DNA of 64,000 nt, from positions 248,001 through 312,000 of the forward strand of contig CAVPDC010000020.1 of NCBI GenBank assembly GCA_963702595.1. The letters are read 5' to 3'. The notes below the pieces were generated by a model. The model worked only from the letters and a program-made list of their open reading frames with translations, was not told the DNA's origin and did not search any database. The position numbers were made by a program, and so were the translations under genes. Position 1 is the first letter of the stretch. Every line of letters starts with the position of its first letter. This document shows positions 32,333 to 42,972 of this stretch, one piece after another. This DNA is from JALORV01 sp963702595 (lineage in GTDB: Bacteria > Pseudomonadota > Gammaproteobacteria > Burkholderiales > Burkholderiaceae_F).

Positions 32333-34159
32333 TTGGGGGTATTGGTCGTGTCTGCCGTCGAGCTGTGGTGCATCCGGGGTCTGGCGTTAGTGCTTGCACT
32401 CGCGGTCGGCGCTTGTGGCGGCGGCAATGGGGCGTCCACGTCAGCGCCGATTCCGCCGACTTCCGCTTCGCCGGAACCCGGCACGCCACCGCCCCCTGCG
32501 TCACCAAGTCTGCCGACGAAACCAACGACACCAACGACGCCAGCGATGCCGCCGTCTGCGTGCGTGGCCGCAATCTCAGAGGCGCCGGCAGCGTCCGCCG
32601 TGGCTGCGCCGGTGGCACCCGCAGGCCTTGCCGTCGTCACCTCGACACGCTTTGCCGGCTCTGGCGCCTGTGCGGCGTGCCATCGCACCGACACCACCAC
32701 GAACCCCGCCACGAATGTCGACCTGACGAGCGGCGACGCGGTTGGCATCGTCAACGACTGGGCCGGCACGATGATGGCCAATGCCGCGCGCGACCCGTAC
32801 TTCCTGGCGGCATTGAGAGCGGAAATGACGGTCATCGCCGATCCGTCGGCGGTCCAGCAGAAGTGCCTCACTTGCCATGCGCCGATGGCGTCGTATGAAG
32901 CCCGCCGGAAGGGTGCGGTGTTCGGCCTCACGGAGTTGTATGCCAGTGAACTCGGACGTGATGGTGTCTCGTGTTCCCTGTGCCATCGGATCGAAGCGAC
33001 GGGGCTCGGGAGCGATGCGACGTACTCGGGCAACTTCATCGTCGGTGACGAGGCCGGATCGGCCCGGCGCGTATATGGCCCGTTTACGGACGTCGCGGTC
33101 AATCCCATGGTCAACCGTGTGTCGATGACGCCGACCTACGCTGCTCATGTACGCGAAAGCAGGGTGTGCGCTGCGTGCCACACCTTGCGCACCGAGGCGG
33201 TCGACCCGGCGACGCAGCAGCCCAGCGGGGTGATCTTCCCCGAACAGATGCCGTACAAGGAGTGGCTTGTCAGCAGCATTGCGCAGAAGATGTCGTGCCA
33301 GGGGTGTCATCTTCCGACGGGTGCGGGTGCCATGCGCCTGTCGAATCTCGGCCCTGCGCGCAGTCAAGTGCCGTTCGGCAAGCATCACCTGGTCGGAGGC
33401 AACGTCTTCATGCTGGGCATCCTGCGGCAGGATCGTGCCGCGGCGAACTCCCTGCAGCTGATTGCCGAGCCCGGCAATTTCGAGGCTGCAATCGCCCGCA
33501 CGGAAATCGCCCTGGTCAGGAATACGGCGACGCTTGCGCTGAGCGCCTGTCGCAGCGCCGCCTCTCTGAACGTCGATGTGACGGTGACCAACCTGACGGG
33601 GCACAAGCTGCCGACCGGATATCCGAACCGACGCCTGTGGCTGCATCTGAAGGTGGTCGATGCTGCGGGGGCGGTGGTCTTTGAGTCTGGTGCCGCTGAT
33701 GCGCGGGGCGAAGTCATCGGCCTCGATGCCGAGTACGAGCCTCATTACCAAACCATACAGCGGCCGGACCAGGTTCAGGTGTATGAGGCGGTCATGGGCG
33801 ACATAGGCAACCGGATGACACTGCGCCTGCTGCATGCAGCGCGGTACCTGAAGGACAATCGCCTGCTGCCCGATGGCATGTCGCGCGATGTGGCGGACGC
33901 CGAGATACGGCCCGTCGGCGTAGCGACCGACGCCAACTTCGGCAGCGGACGGGATCAGTTGACGTACATGATCGCCATCGGCAGCGCTCGGGCGCCCCTA
34001 TCGATCGATGTCGAATTGCTCTATCAGGCCGCGCCGCCCCGTCACGTGGCTGGACTGTCGGTCGACTCATCGAGCGAGACCGCGCACTTTGCGGCTCTGT
34101 ATGAGGCCGCTGACAAGTCGCCGCGGCGCGTCGCCAAGGTCAGTGCATCGCTGAACTAG
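32333..34159 (+). CDS. five-haem c-type cytochrome lipoprotein
   Basis: 608 residues, intact. The N-terminus is a lipoprotein signal (GLALVLALAVGACGGG), then a Pro/Thr-rich linker. Five CXXCH haem sites follow: CAACH, CLTCH, CSLCH, CAACH and CQGCH (from 32669 to about 33310). The C-terminal 250 residues have a beta-rich domain with NLTGHKLPTGYPNRRLWLH, which I know from secreted multihaem cytochromes of the c554-like superfamily. Likely role: electron transfer at the outer membrane or cell surface. The start is uncertain (TTG 32333 or a GTG/TTG slightly downstream); all give the same lipobox. Confidence 0.8.
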   Translation: MGVLVVSAVELWCIRGLALVLALAVGACGGGNGASTSAPIPPTSASPEPGTPPPPASPSLPTKPTTPTTPAMPPSACVAAISEAPAASAVAAPVAPAGLAVVTSTRFAGSGACAACHRTDTTTNPATNVDLTSGDAVGIVNDWAGTMMANAARDPYFLAALRAEMTVIADPSAVQQKCLTCHAPMASYEARRKGAVFGLTELYASELGRDGVSCSLCHRIEATGLGSDATYSGNFIVGDEAGSARRVYGPFTDVAVNPMVNRVSMTPTYAAHVRESRVCAACHTLRTEAVDPATQQPSGVIFPEQMPYKEWLVSSIAQKMSCQGCHLPTGAGAMRLSNLGPARSQVPFGKHHLVGGNVFMLGILRQDRAAANSLQLIAEPGNFEAAIARTEIALVRNTATLALSACRSAASLNVDVTVTNLTGHKLPTGYPNRRLWLHLKVVDAAGAVVFESGAADARGEVIGLDAEYEPHYQTIQRPDQVQVYEAVMGDIGNRMTLRLLHAARYLKDNRLLPDGMSRDVADAEIRPVGVATDANFGSGRDQLTYMIAIGSARAPLSIDVELLYQAAPPRHVAGLSVDSSSETAHFAALYEAADKSPRRVAKVSASLN

Positions 34160-34245
34160 TGGCCTGCAGCAGTCCTCTCTCTGGTTCCGTCATCGGTGGT
34201 TGCGAAGCGCTCCGCGGCGACGGCGGGCCTCTTGCGCGCCGCGAA

Positions 34246-35586
34246 CTACTTGTCCTGCAGGGGCTCCGTCGGCCACTCGAGTCGCGCGACAAAGCCGTGC
34301 CGGCCTGCAGGGCTGTTTTGAACTGATAGGCAGCCCCTGTGAGCCCGCGCCACCGAAGCGGCGAGGGTCAGCCCGAGCCCAATTGCGGGATCGATCTCTC
34401 CCTTGGTTTCGAAGCGCTCCAGCGCGGCGCCGATCAACGCCAGTCGCTCCGGTGATGCGCCTGGGCCGTCGTCTTCGATCTCAATGCACTGCTGCTGGCT
34501 GGAGCGCGTGCCGCGTACCCGAACCCGTTGTGCGCCGTGACGCGCGGCATTGTCAACCAGGTTGGCGACGGCGACGGCCAGCAGGTCCGAATCGCCAAGC
34601 AGCGTTCCCGCCGCCGCCAGCTGCGTTGCGTCCACGTCGATTCGCGGGCCTGCCGCGATGGTCGCCAGTTCGGTCGCATCGAAGGCGCGCCACCGGATTC
34701 CCTCGGTCGTGCGGGCCATCGTCAACAAGGCATCGACCACACCGGCGAGTCGATGTGCGGCATCGGTCGCCAGCGACAGTCGATGTGCGATTTCAGCCGG
34801 AGCCTTCGCACTTGCCACTTCGAGCTGAGCCGTCAGGCCCGCCAGCGGCGTGCGCAGCGAGTGGGCGGCATGTGCGGCAAAGGCGCGCTCGCTGCGCAGC
34901 TTGGCTTGCAGGCGCTGCAGCAGGGCGGACAGGGCGCTGTACGCCGGCACCAGCTCGCGGCGAGGAAGTCGTGGCTCCGTGATTGTGGCCGTCTCGGGTA
35001 CAACGCTTTCGATGTTGTGCGCGAATTCGCTTATCGGTCGAAGCTCCTGCCGGATGCTCCAGCCAAGGGCGGCGGCCGCGATCAGACCGAGCAGCATCAC
35101 GCTGCCTCCGGCCGCCATCGCCGCCGTGCGCTGCGCGTGCTCGAACTGTGCCAGCGGCTGAGCGACCTGCAGCCAGAGATCCTGTCCCGGGATCGTGTAG
35201 ACGGCCAGCCCCATGGCCCGTACGTGCCCCTCGACGAGTGGCGCCACCGGCCAGGGAGTGTCGGGCGCACTGTGAGAGCGCGCGATCAGTCGCCCGGTGG
35301 GAGCGCGCAGCTGCCACAGGATCGCTTCGTCGTGTGCCGGCGCGGGCAGTGCGCGGCCATGCGAAATTGCTTCGACCTCGACTTCGTGCTCGGCCAGCAC
35401 CACAAGCGCCTGGGCCGTCTCTTCGAGAGAAGACTCCATCACGTTCCGGACCACCACGCTTACTGCCAGCGCGGCCGCCATCGCGCTGAGGGCCGCGCCG
35501 AGCAGCACGACTGCCAGCGCCCGCCACAGCAACCGCTTGCGTATGGAGGGCACTGGAGGGAGTGCGCCGGCTGCCATCCGCGTCAC
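34246..35586 (-). CDS. sensor histidine kinase (QseC/TctE-like)
   Basis: 446 residues. Two membrane segments (about 25-47 and 160-183) bracket a periplasmic sensor domain. The phosphoacceptor motif is HSLRTPLAGL; the N-box is VANLVDNAARHG and the G1 box EIEDDGPGASP. Autophosphorylation on the His and transfer to the regulator encoded upstream are expected. GTG at 35586 overlaps the regulator's stop. The signal sensed is unknown. Confidence 0.92.
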   Translation of the reverse strand: MTRMAAGALPPVPSIRKRLLWRALAVVLLGAALSAMAAALAVSVVVRNVMESSLEETAQALVVLAEHEVEVEAISHGRALPAPAHDEAILWQLRAPTGRLIARSHSAPDTPWPVAPLVEGHVRAMGLAVYTIPGQDLWLQVAQPLAQFEHAQRTAAMAAGGSVMLLGLIAAAALGWSIRQELRPISEFAHNIESVVPETATITEPRLPRRELVPAYSALSALLQRLQAKLRSERAFAAHAAHSLRTPLAGLTAQLEVASAKAPAEIAHRLSLATDAAHRLAGVVDALLTMARTTEGIRWRAFDATELATIAAGPRIDVDATQLAAAGTLLGDSDLLAVAVANLVDNAARHGAQRVRVRGTRSSQQQCIEIEDDGPGASPERLALIGAALERFETKGEIDPAIGLGLTLAASVARAHRGCLSVQNSPAGRHGFVARLEWPTEPLQDK

Positions 35587-36246
35587 GCGTTCAGCCGGTA
35601 GCCCATGCCCCGCACGGTGTCGATCGTGTCGTGACCCAGCTTGCGGCGCAGACTGGCGATGTGGACCTCGACCGTGTTGCTCGCGACCTCGGTTTCATAT
35701 CCATAGAGCAGTTCCTCCAACATCGGGCGCGAAACGATGCGTCCTGGGCGGCGCATGAATGCCTCGAGCAGCGCATATTCGCGCGCCGTCAGATCAACCG
35801 ATGAACCTTCGATCGTGACGCGGCAGGCCGCAGGGTCGAGCGCGATTCGGCCATGCGTGAGGATTGCGCCGGCGTGTCCCGACGCCCGACGCGCGATGGC
35901 CCGGATCCTGGCTGCCAGTTCCATCAACTGGAAGGGCTTGACCAGGTAGTCATCCGCGCCGGCATCGAGGCCCTCGATGCGATCGCTCAGGGCATCGCGC
36001 GCGGTCAGCATCAATACCGGCGTCTGCCCGTGATCACCGCCCTTGGCGCGCAGCCGGCGCAACCACTCGACGCCCGATCCGTCGGGCAGGCGCCAGTCGA
36101 GCAGGATGGCGTCGAACTTCTCCTCGAATGCGGCGCGCGCGTCGGCCACCTTGGTGACCCAGTCGACGACGTGACCCTTGCGACCGCAGGAACTCGCGCA
36201 CGGCATCGCCCAGCGTGAGGTCGTCTTCGACGAGAAGCAGCCGCAT
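35583..36246 (-). CDS. OmpR/PhoB-family response regulator (one frameshift)
   Basis: A receiver domain followed by a winged-helix DNA-binding domain. The true start is at 36246 (MRLLLVEDDLTLGDAVREFL, with the acidic pair). One extra base in a C run (36175-36177, + strand) breaks the frame; afterwards come the phosphoacceptor Asp (ILLDWRLPDGSG), Lys of KPFQLMEL, and the DNA-binding LTAREYALLEAFMRRPGRIV. About 220 residues. It forms a two-gene unit with the kinase. The 83 bases to the divergent gene at 36330 are a natural place for autoregulation. Confidence 0.92.
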
Positions 36247-36329
36247 GATCTCGTGCGTCTTCAGATTCGCTTCAGACAGGCCGCCTATGGTGAAACGGTC
36301 GTGATGGCAACTCATCATGGCACCGGCGA

Positions 36330-36731
36330 ATGGCGGCAATGGCGATGAGATCAAGGAGTCGCGGGGTGGCAGTGGGCCTGACGTTGATGACGCTCAGCGC
36401 CGTGGCTGCGGCCCAGACGCTGACGGAGGCCGCTTCCCCGCCGCAGGTCCGTGACCGGACCGAGCAGCAGGTGCGCAACGGCTCGGCCAGCCAGGCACGC
36501 AATGGCGACATCTACGGCTACCAGCTGATGACGGAACGTGAACGCACGGAGTTCCGCGAGCGCGTTCGTGCGGCTGGCACGGAGCAGGAGCGCGAGCAGA
36601 TCCGCAGTGCGCACCACGCGCAGATGCAGGCGCGCGCCAAGGAGCGCGGTGTGACGCTCTCAGGCCCGAGGATTACCGGCGGTTCCGGTCTGTCGGCGAA
36701 CTCCGGCGATGCCGGTGGCAGCGGGAAGTGA
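36330..36731 (+). CDS. small periplasmic charged protein of unknown function
   Basis: 133 residues: signal peptide (GVAVGLTLMTLSAVAAAQ), then a hydrophilic domain with IYGYQLMTERERTEFRERV and EREQIRSAHHAQMQARAKER, ending in a Gly/Ser tail. I recognise the YGYQLMT-ERxEFR-HHxxMQxRA pattern as a conserved hypothetical of beta- and gammaproteobacteria, without known function. Divergent from the two-component system and so a candidate target. An ATG at 36345 is also possible. Confidence 0.7.
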   Translation: MAAMAMRSRSRGVAVGLTLMTLSAVAAAQTLTEAASPPQVRDRTEQQVRNGSASQARNGDIYGYQLMTERERTEFRERVRAAGTEQEREQIRSAHHAQMQARAKERGVTLSGPRITGGSGLSANSGDAGGSGK

Positions 36732-36830
36732 CCGGATGGGATGCGTGCAGTTCGATTGTCGTGCGAAGGGCGACCAGAGATGGAGGGATCTCGTTGTTCC
36801 TGAGCGCTTTTACTCAGCAAGGAGAATGAG

Positions 36831-37495
36831 ATGACCAGCAGCAAGCAACTACTGAAGATCCTCGCCGCCGCGGTCGCAATGACGGCGACAGCCGGGCTCG
36901 CGCAGACTCAAGACCAGGCGCGCGATCAAGCGCGCGATCAGACACGGGATCAGGTGCGGCAGACGGCGCCGGTGCCGGGCACGCCGCAGCAAGCCCAGCA
37001 ACAGACCCGCGAGCAGATGCAACAGCAGACCAGACGCCCGCAGGTCAGCAGACGCAGCAGCAGACGCAACAGCAGACCCGCGAGCAGGTGCAGCAGCAGA
37101 CCCAGCCGCCCGCACGTCAGCAGACCCAGCAACAGAGAACAGACCCGCGAGCAGGTGCAGCAGCAGACCCAGCCGCCCGCACGTCAGCAGACCCAGCAGC
37201 AGACGCAGCAGCAGACCCGCGAGCAGGTGCAGCAGCAAGCTCGTGAGCAGTCGCGATCGCAAACCCAATCTCCATCGCAAAGCCAGGCAGGCCCCGGGCC
37301 CGGAAGTGGAGTCGGCACGGGTAGTGGTAGCCGGCGCAGGCGCAGGTGGTGGGGCTGGCGGTGGCGGTGCCGGAGGCGGTGCTGGCGGCGGCGGTGGCGG
37401 CGGCGGCTGGCGGCGGCGGAGGTGGTGCTGGCGGCGGCGGAGGTGGCGCTGGCGGCGGCGGAGGTGGTTCCGGCGGCGGCGGGTCGGGTCGATAA
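36831..37495 (+). CDS. secreted Gln-rich/Gly-rich low-complexity protein (frameshifts)
   Basis: Starts MTSSKQLLKILAAAVAMTAT with a signal peptide, then repeats of DQARDQTRDQ and QQQTREQVQQQTQPPARQQ. The frame breaks near 37031 and again near 37135; restoring it keeps a Gln/Thr/Pro/Arg repeat. After about 37310 the likely frame is almost pure glycine (GGGGAGGGG and GGGGSGGGGSGR) and stops at 37495. A 55-base direct repeat occurs at 37076 and 37143. No domain recognised. Confidence 0.5.
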
Positions 37496-37588
37496 GGGCT
37501 ACCTGGATGGAATGCATTGCAACCCGGGAGCGACGTTGCACGTCGCTTCCGTGGTCAGGGGACAGGAGCACGTAGCAAGGGAGTCATC

Positions 37589-39824
37589 ATGAAAAGTTGG
37601 GTCAAGGCACTAACAGCCGCATTCATATGCGGAATCATGGTGGGTTGCGGCGGGGACGACAGCATTACGCCAGTCAGCAGCACGACACCCACAACACCGG
37701 CGCTCACGACGGCGCCAGCGGCCCCGACAACAGTGTCGGTCTTGCCAGACGACCAGTTCAACATCGTGCAGTGGCCGGCGGTTGTGACGGCGACCTCTTA
37801 CACCTTGTACTGGTCGGACACGAGCCCGTTGACGAAGGCGACGGCGAATGCCATTCCGAACGCCGTATCACCCTATAAACACACGGGGCTGACGAACGGC
37901 AAGCTGATCTATTACGCCGTGACCGCACTCAATGCGGCCGGCGAGAGCGAGCTGTCATCAGCGGTCGGCGCTGCGCCGGTCGCACCGGACCGTCGGCGCC
38001 GGCATCGCTGAATGCCACGCCGGAGACAAGGTCGGTCACGCTTGCCTGGGCGCCCGTCTCGGGCGCGGACTCGTACAACGTCCACTGGTCGAAAGCGTCA
38101 CCCGTGGTGCCGGGCGGCAGCGGGGGTGACGAAGATCGACAAGATCACGACCACCAGCTACTCGCACATCGGCCTGACGAACGGTGACAAGTACTTCTAT
38201 GTCGTCACGGCCGTCAAGTCTGGCGGCGAGAGCAAGGCGTCAGTCGAAGTCCTCTGCCACGCCGATGCCGCCCGCACCGGGGGCACCGATGAATATGGCA
38301 GCGACGAGTGGGGACATGCAGGTGCAACTGTCGTGGTCGCCGTGCTGGACGCGACGTCCTACAACGTGTACTGGTCGAAGTCCGCTGGAGTCGCGGCGGG
38401 TGGAGTCGGCGTCACGAAGATTCCGGGCGTGGTCGCAACGAGCTTTGCAAGCACACCGGTCTGACAAACGGCGACACGTACTACTACAAGGTCAGCGCCA
38501 CCGGCATGGCGGTGAGAGCGCCCTGTCGGCCGAACAGTCGGCCCGGCCGCTGCCGCCGCCGCCCCCGGCGCCGCTCGGCCTGACGGCCGTCGCTGCGAAG
38601 GATGCGGTCGAGATCGCGGTGCAGTGGTATGACGTGCCGAATTATCCGTCGTCGACGGCGCCGATCCAGCTCGGTTACAACCTCTATCGAGGGCTGCAGC
38701 CTGGCGTGGCGACGTACTACAAGGACGCGACGAAGGCCAACAAGTTCGCGAACGTGACGGCTCCTTTCATCGACACGACGAATCTCGCAACCGCCACAGC
38801 CTACTACTACGTCGTTACGGCGTTTGTGCCGGCCTTGCGGATGTCGAGAGCGTGCCTTCAGGCGAAGTCTCGGCTACGTCCGGCCGTGCTGGTGGACGGC
38901 AGGAGGTGGAGGCGGAGGTGGAGGCGGAGGTGGAGGCGACGAAGGACTTCGGCAACAACCTGTCGTTCCCGATTGTCTTTGCCGACGGCTACGGGTTGAG
39001 GGGACTGAAGATCAGCGGAACCTGGCCGGGCGTCGGGCCGTTTGCGACGCTGCCGACGTTCGACTTCAACACCGGACTGCGGCCGCTGTCGACCGAGACG
39101 CTGGCGGCGTTCCCGAATTTCGACAGCCGTCCACGCGCGGTAGCCATGGCGGGCGTCACGTACTACCCGCAGGCCACGGCGAGCACGTGGCAGGCCGAAT
39201 GGCGCACCAACGCCGCGGGCAGCGATGGAAGTGATCGTCGACTGGGGTGACGCGCTGCTGAGCAAGACATACACGGCGCAGTTCGCAGGTCCGCATCGAG
39301 ACGGTGCTGAAGCAGGACGCGACCATCGCCGGCGTGACGGACACGATGACGGCGTACACGATGAAGCTGCTGTCCGGCTCGCGAACCACCGAGTTGCAGG
39401 GCACGGACAAGTCGACCTACGCGTCGCGCGACGCGCAACGTGTTCGCGATCAACGCGACGGCTGAAGATCGAGAAGATCTCCACTGACGGCAGCCCCGAC
39501 GTGGTGCTCGTCAACAAGGCGGTCTACGAGGGCTTCGGCACGATCGACCGAAGGTGGTGGTGGCACGCACCACCTCGAAGGCCTATGCGGCCGAACTGAA
39601 CGTCGGCGGCTTGCTCGTCTACGGCTACAACTTCGCGCTCAGCTCGGTGACGGGTGTGCCGAGCAAGACGGGCCAGTACCGGATCACCTTCAGCCTTGAT
39701 CCCGAGGCGACGGTGGGCGGCGGTGAAGGTGCCGAACCACATCAAGATGGTCAGCAAGGCGGATGCAGGCGCGACGCTCGCGGCGGACGGCCTGAGCACC
39801 TCGGTGATCATCACGGTGAACTGA
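37589..39824 (+). CDS. fibronectin-III repeat lipoprotein, copy 1 (many frameshifts)
   Basis: From the ATG at 37589: lipoprotein signal (AFICGIMVGCGGDD), a Thr/Pro linker, then four FnIII-like units of about 90 residues, each with the pattern SYNVYWSKS and TGLTNGDTYYY. A Gly-rich linker and a 270-residue C-terminal domain follow (FGNNLSFPIVFADGYG; KISGTWPGVGPFATLPTF; VYGYNFALSSVTGVPSKTGQ), which I do not recognise. At least ten single-base breaks (for example near 37993, 38125, 38295, 39225, 39470 and 39720). Surface-exposed and probably adhesive; this is inference. Confidence 0.65.
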
Positions 39825-39918
39825 AAGGAGGTTTCTAGAGCGGAACCCGCGGAAAGTGCCTGGCAGCAGCAGGGTTGTTGTCCCTCTGATGCCGCAAGTC
39901 CCGGGCTCTGCGCACCCT

Positions 39919-39962
39919 TGGGCCCCGTCCATCACACGCTGGATGGGGCCCATTCATTTTAT
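39919..39962 (+). terminator. intrinsic terminator between the two FnIII genes
   Basis: TGGGCCCCGTCCA pairs with TGGATGGGGCCCA around a short loop, followed by TTCATTTTAT. The stem is 12-13 bp and GC-rich. It lies 95 bases after the first FnIII lipoprotein gene, and a similar hairpin follows the second copy. Confidence 0.7.
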
Positions 39963-40050
39963 GAAAACGGGGACTTGGCACAGCGTGCAGTCGACGACTT
40001 GCCTGACGCGTTCAGGCGTCCATACGGAGCGGAGTCGAAGCGAGGGAAGC

Positions 40051-42275
40051 ATGGACCGATGGCTGAAATGGATTGGTGCGGCGTTTTTTATATGCGGCGC
40101 GATGGTGGGATGCGGGGGCGATGATCCGTCGCCTGTTGTTACGGAGCCGGTCACGCCGGTGGTTGCGGTACCGGCGGTGCCGACGAGCCTGTCGGTCGAG
40201 CCGGGCGATGCGGTGAACACCGTGCAGTGGTCGGCGGTTGCTGGTGCGACCTCTTACACGCTGTACTGGACTGACGTTGCGCCGCTGACGAAGCAAAGCG
40301 CGAAGGTCATTACCGGGGCCGTGTCGCCCTACACGCACACGGGCCTTACGAACGGCAAGCTTCTCTACTACGCCGTGACGGCGCGTAACAGCGGCGGCGA
40401 AAGCGACCTGTCGTCCGTGGTTGGTGCCATGCCGGTCGCACCGGTGCCGGCGGCGCCGACGACATTGGCTGCGACGCCGGGTGACGGCTCGGTGGCCCTG
40501 GCGTGGGCCGCGGTGTCGGGGGCGACGTCCTACAACGTCTACTGGTCGAGGGCGGCCGGTGTGACCCCCGGGGGTGCCGGAGCCACGAAGATCGGCAACG
40601 TGACGTCGACGAGCTACTCGCACGTCGGGCTGGTCAATGGGGACCGGTACTACTACGTCGTCACCGCCGTGAATTCGGGCGGTGAGAGCAAGGCGTCCTC
40701 CGAAGTCTCGGCGGCGCCGCAGGCCCCTGCGCCTGGGGCTCCGCAGAACCTGGCCGCGACGGCCGGGGATACCGATGTCCTGCTGTCGTGGTCGCCGACC
40801 CTCAATGCGACGTCGTACAACGTCTACTGGTCGAAGGCCACGGGTGTTGCGCCGGGAGGAGCCGGGGTCACGCAGATTCCGGGCATCACGGCCACGAGCT
40901 ACAAGCATACGGGCCTGACCAACGGTGACACGTACTACTACGTGGTCAGGGCGGTGTCTGCAGGCGTCGAGAGTGCGTCGTCCGCCGAGAAATCGGCACG
41001 GCCGCTGCCGCCGCCGCCGCCGGCCCCGCTGGGGATCACGGCGATCGCGCCGAAGGATGCGGTCCAGGTCACGGTGCAGTGGTATGACGTGGTGAACTAT
41101 CCGTCATCGACGGCGCCGATCCAGCTCAAGTACAACCTGTACCGGGGTCTGCAGGCCGGCATCGCGACCTACTACAAGGACGCGACGAAGGCGAACAAGT
41201 TTGCAGATGTAACGGCCCCGTTCGTCGATGCAACCGTTGCCACCGCGGCAGACCTACTACTACGTCGTGACGGCCTTCGTGCCGGCCCTTCCGGACGTCG
41301 AGAGTGTGCCTTCGGGCGAGGTTTCGGCCACGACCGGCAGAGCCGGCGGAGGCGGCGGAGGTGGCGGAGGTGGGCGGAGGCGGAGAGCCGACCGGGACGT
41401 TTGGCAACAACCTGTCCTTCCCGCTGGTGTTTGCCGACGCTTATGGCATCGCGGGTGCGAAGATCAGCGGAACCTGGCCGGGCGTCGGACCGTTCGCGAC
41501 GCTGCCGACGTTCGACTACAACACCGGACTGCGGCCGCTGTCGACCGAGACGCTGACGGCGTTCCCGTACTTCGACACCGTCCACGCAGGTGTCGCTGGC
41601 CGGTGTCATCTACTTCCCGCAGGCCACGCGCGAGCACGTGGCAGGCCGAATGGCGCAACAACGCCGCGGGCAGTCCGCTTGAAGTGATCGTCGACTGGGG
41701 CGATGCGCTGCTGAGCAAGACCTACACCGCGAGTTCGCATGGTCCGCATCGAGACCGTGCTGAAGCAGGACGCGACCATCGCCGGCGTCACCGACACGAT
41801 GACGGCGTACACGATGAAGCTGCTGTCCGGCTCGCGAACCACCGAGTTGCAGGGCACGGACAAGTCGACCTACGCGTCGGCGACGCGGAACATGTTCGCG
41901 ATCAACGCGACGGCTGAAGATCGAGAAGATCTCCACCGACGGTAGTCCGAATCGGTCATCTATCAACAAGGCGGTCTACGAGGGCTTCGGCACGACGACC
42001 GAGGGTGGTGGTGGCGCGACCACCATCGAAGGCCTACGCTGCCGAACTCAATCGTCGGCGGCTTGCTCGTCTACGGCTACAACTTCTCACTCAGCTCGGT
42101 GACGGGCGTTCCGAGCAAGACGGGCCAGTACCGGATCACTTTCAGCCTCGATCCCGAGGCGACGGTGGGCGCGAGAAAGTGCCGAACCACATCAAGATGG
42201 TCAGCAAGGCGGATGCAGGTGCGACGCTCGTCGGCGGACGGCCTGAGCACGTCGGTGATCATCACCGTGAACTGA
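40051..42275 (+). CDS. fibronectin-III repeat lipoprotein, copy 2 (several frameshifts)
   Basis: A paralogue of the preceding gene, offset by 2462 bases. The signal peptide ends at the lipobox GAMVGC; MDRWLKWIGAAFF begins at 40051 after GAGGGAAGC. Four FnIII units read continuously to about 41240 (DLLLSWSP-type strands, SYNVYWSKATG, TGLTNGDTYYYVV), then the Gly-rich linker and the same C-terminal domain. Breaks lie near 41245, 41375, 41590, 41740, 41920, 42050 and 42170. Long stretches of the C-terminal coding DNA match copy 1 exactly, for example 41800-41875 against 39345-39420. Confidence 0.7.
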
Positions 42276-42371
42276 GCATGCTAGGCAGGCGGAGACGATG
42301 GGCACGGACGGCACGATCGGGGCGGACTCTCTCCGGTCGTGCGCCGGGCCTGGAGGTTCCGCCGGGTTGAC

Positions 42372-42410
42372 GGCCCCATTCGCCGGTCGGTGGATGGGGC
42401 CACTTACTTC
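42372..42410 (+). terminator. terminator-like hairpin after FnIII copy 2
   Basis: GGCCCCAT (42372-42379) and ATGGGGCC (42394-42401) form a stem followed by ACTTACTTC. It resembles the terminator at 39919, so the terminator appears to have been duplicated with the gene. The T-tract is weak, so termination efficiency is doubtful. Confidence 0.5.
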
Positions 42411-42462
42411 ATCGGGTCGGTCTAAGCGCGACTCGGACGTGGCCAGCGACCCCGCGATGGAC

Positions 42463-42972
42463 TCACGGATGAACCCACGACGCCACGACGGCGAATGCCG
42501 CGTTGTAGACGAGCATGCAGCGCGATGGCGGGGACGCACGCTGCCGAACCGTTCGCGCATGTGGCCGAACACCAGAGAGGGCAGCGCCACGGCCAGAGCC
42601 CATGCCGGGAGGTTGGGCCGCGAAGTGCAGCGCGACGAAGCCGGCGGTCGTCCAGAGATTCGCCTGCGTGACGGGGCCGAGTTGCCGCGCCGAAGTCCGG
42701 CTGCAGCAGTTGTCCCTGGATCACGCCGCGGAACACCAGTTCCTCGGCGATCGGCCGCAGAGCCACGAAGGAAAGCCAGGCACTCCAGCCGTCGACCGAT
42801 TGCATGCGATTGCCCAGCGTCAGGCCCAGCAGGAACAGAACCGGGACGGCGGCGAGCACGGCCGCGACGAAATGCGGGTCGGCGAGCCAAGTCCACCAGC
42901 CCGGTTGGGGCCGGACCATGCCGAACTCCTCGCGCAAGGAAACGTCCGGCGGATTGTCTGGATGCTTCGGCA
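42463..42972 (-). CDS. CPBP/Rce1-family glutamic intramembrane protease, probable sorting protease (MrtJ-like; frameshifts)
   Basis: Starts MPKHPDNPPDVSLREEFGMV at 42972. Hydrophobic helices (FVAAVLAAVPVLFLLGLTLG) precede motif 1, RPIAEELVFRG (EExxxR). In the corrected frame the next helix is NLWTTAGFVALHFAAQ (FxxxH), followed by LPSLVFGHMRERFGSV and LPAIALHA-YNAAFAVV (HxxxN); the stop is at 42463-42465. All three Rce1-type motifs are therefore present, in about 168 residues. Breaks near 42700, 42600 and 42505. It is divergent from the gene for an exported protein with a Cys-type C-terminal sorting signal, its likely substrate. The MrtJ assignment rests on motif and context. Confidence 0.7.

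Noticed and set aside
36900..37260. CRISPR-like direct repeats
   Set aside because: The repeats are coding Gln-rich units without regular spacers; no array and no cas genes in the window.
37310..37490. Possible protein-coding signal in Trp/Arg-rich frame (WRRRRWCWRRRRW)
   Set aside because: Shift of a GGT/GGC repeat; the poly-glycine frame is the likely one.
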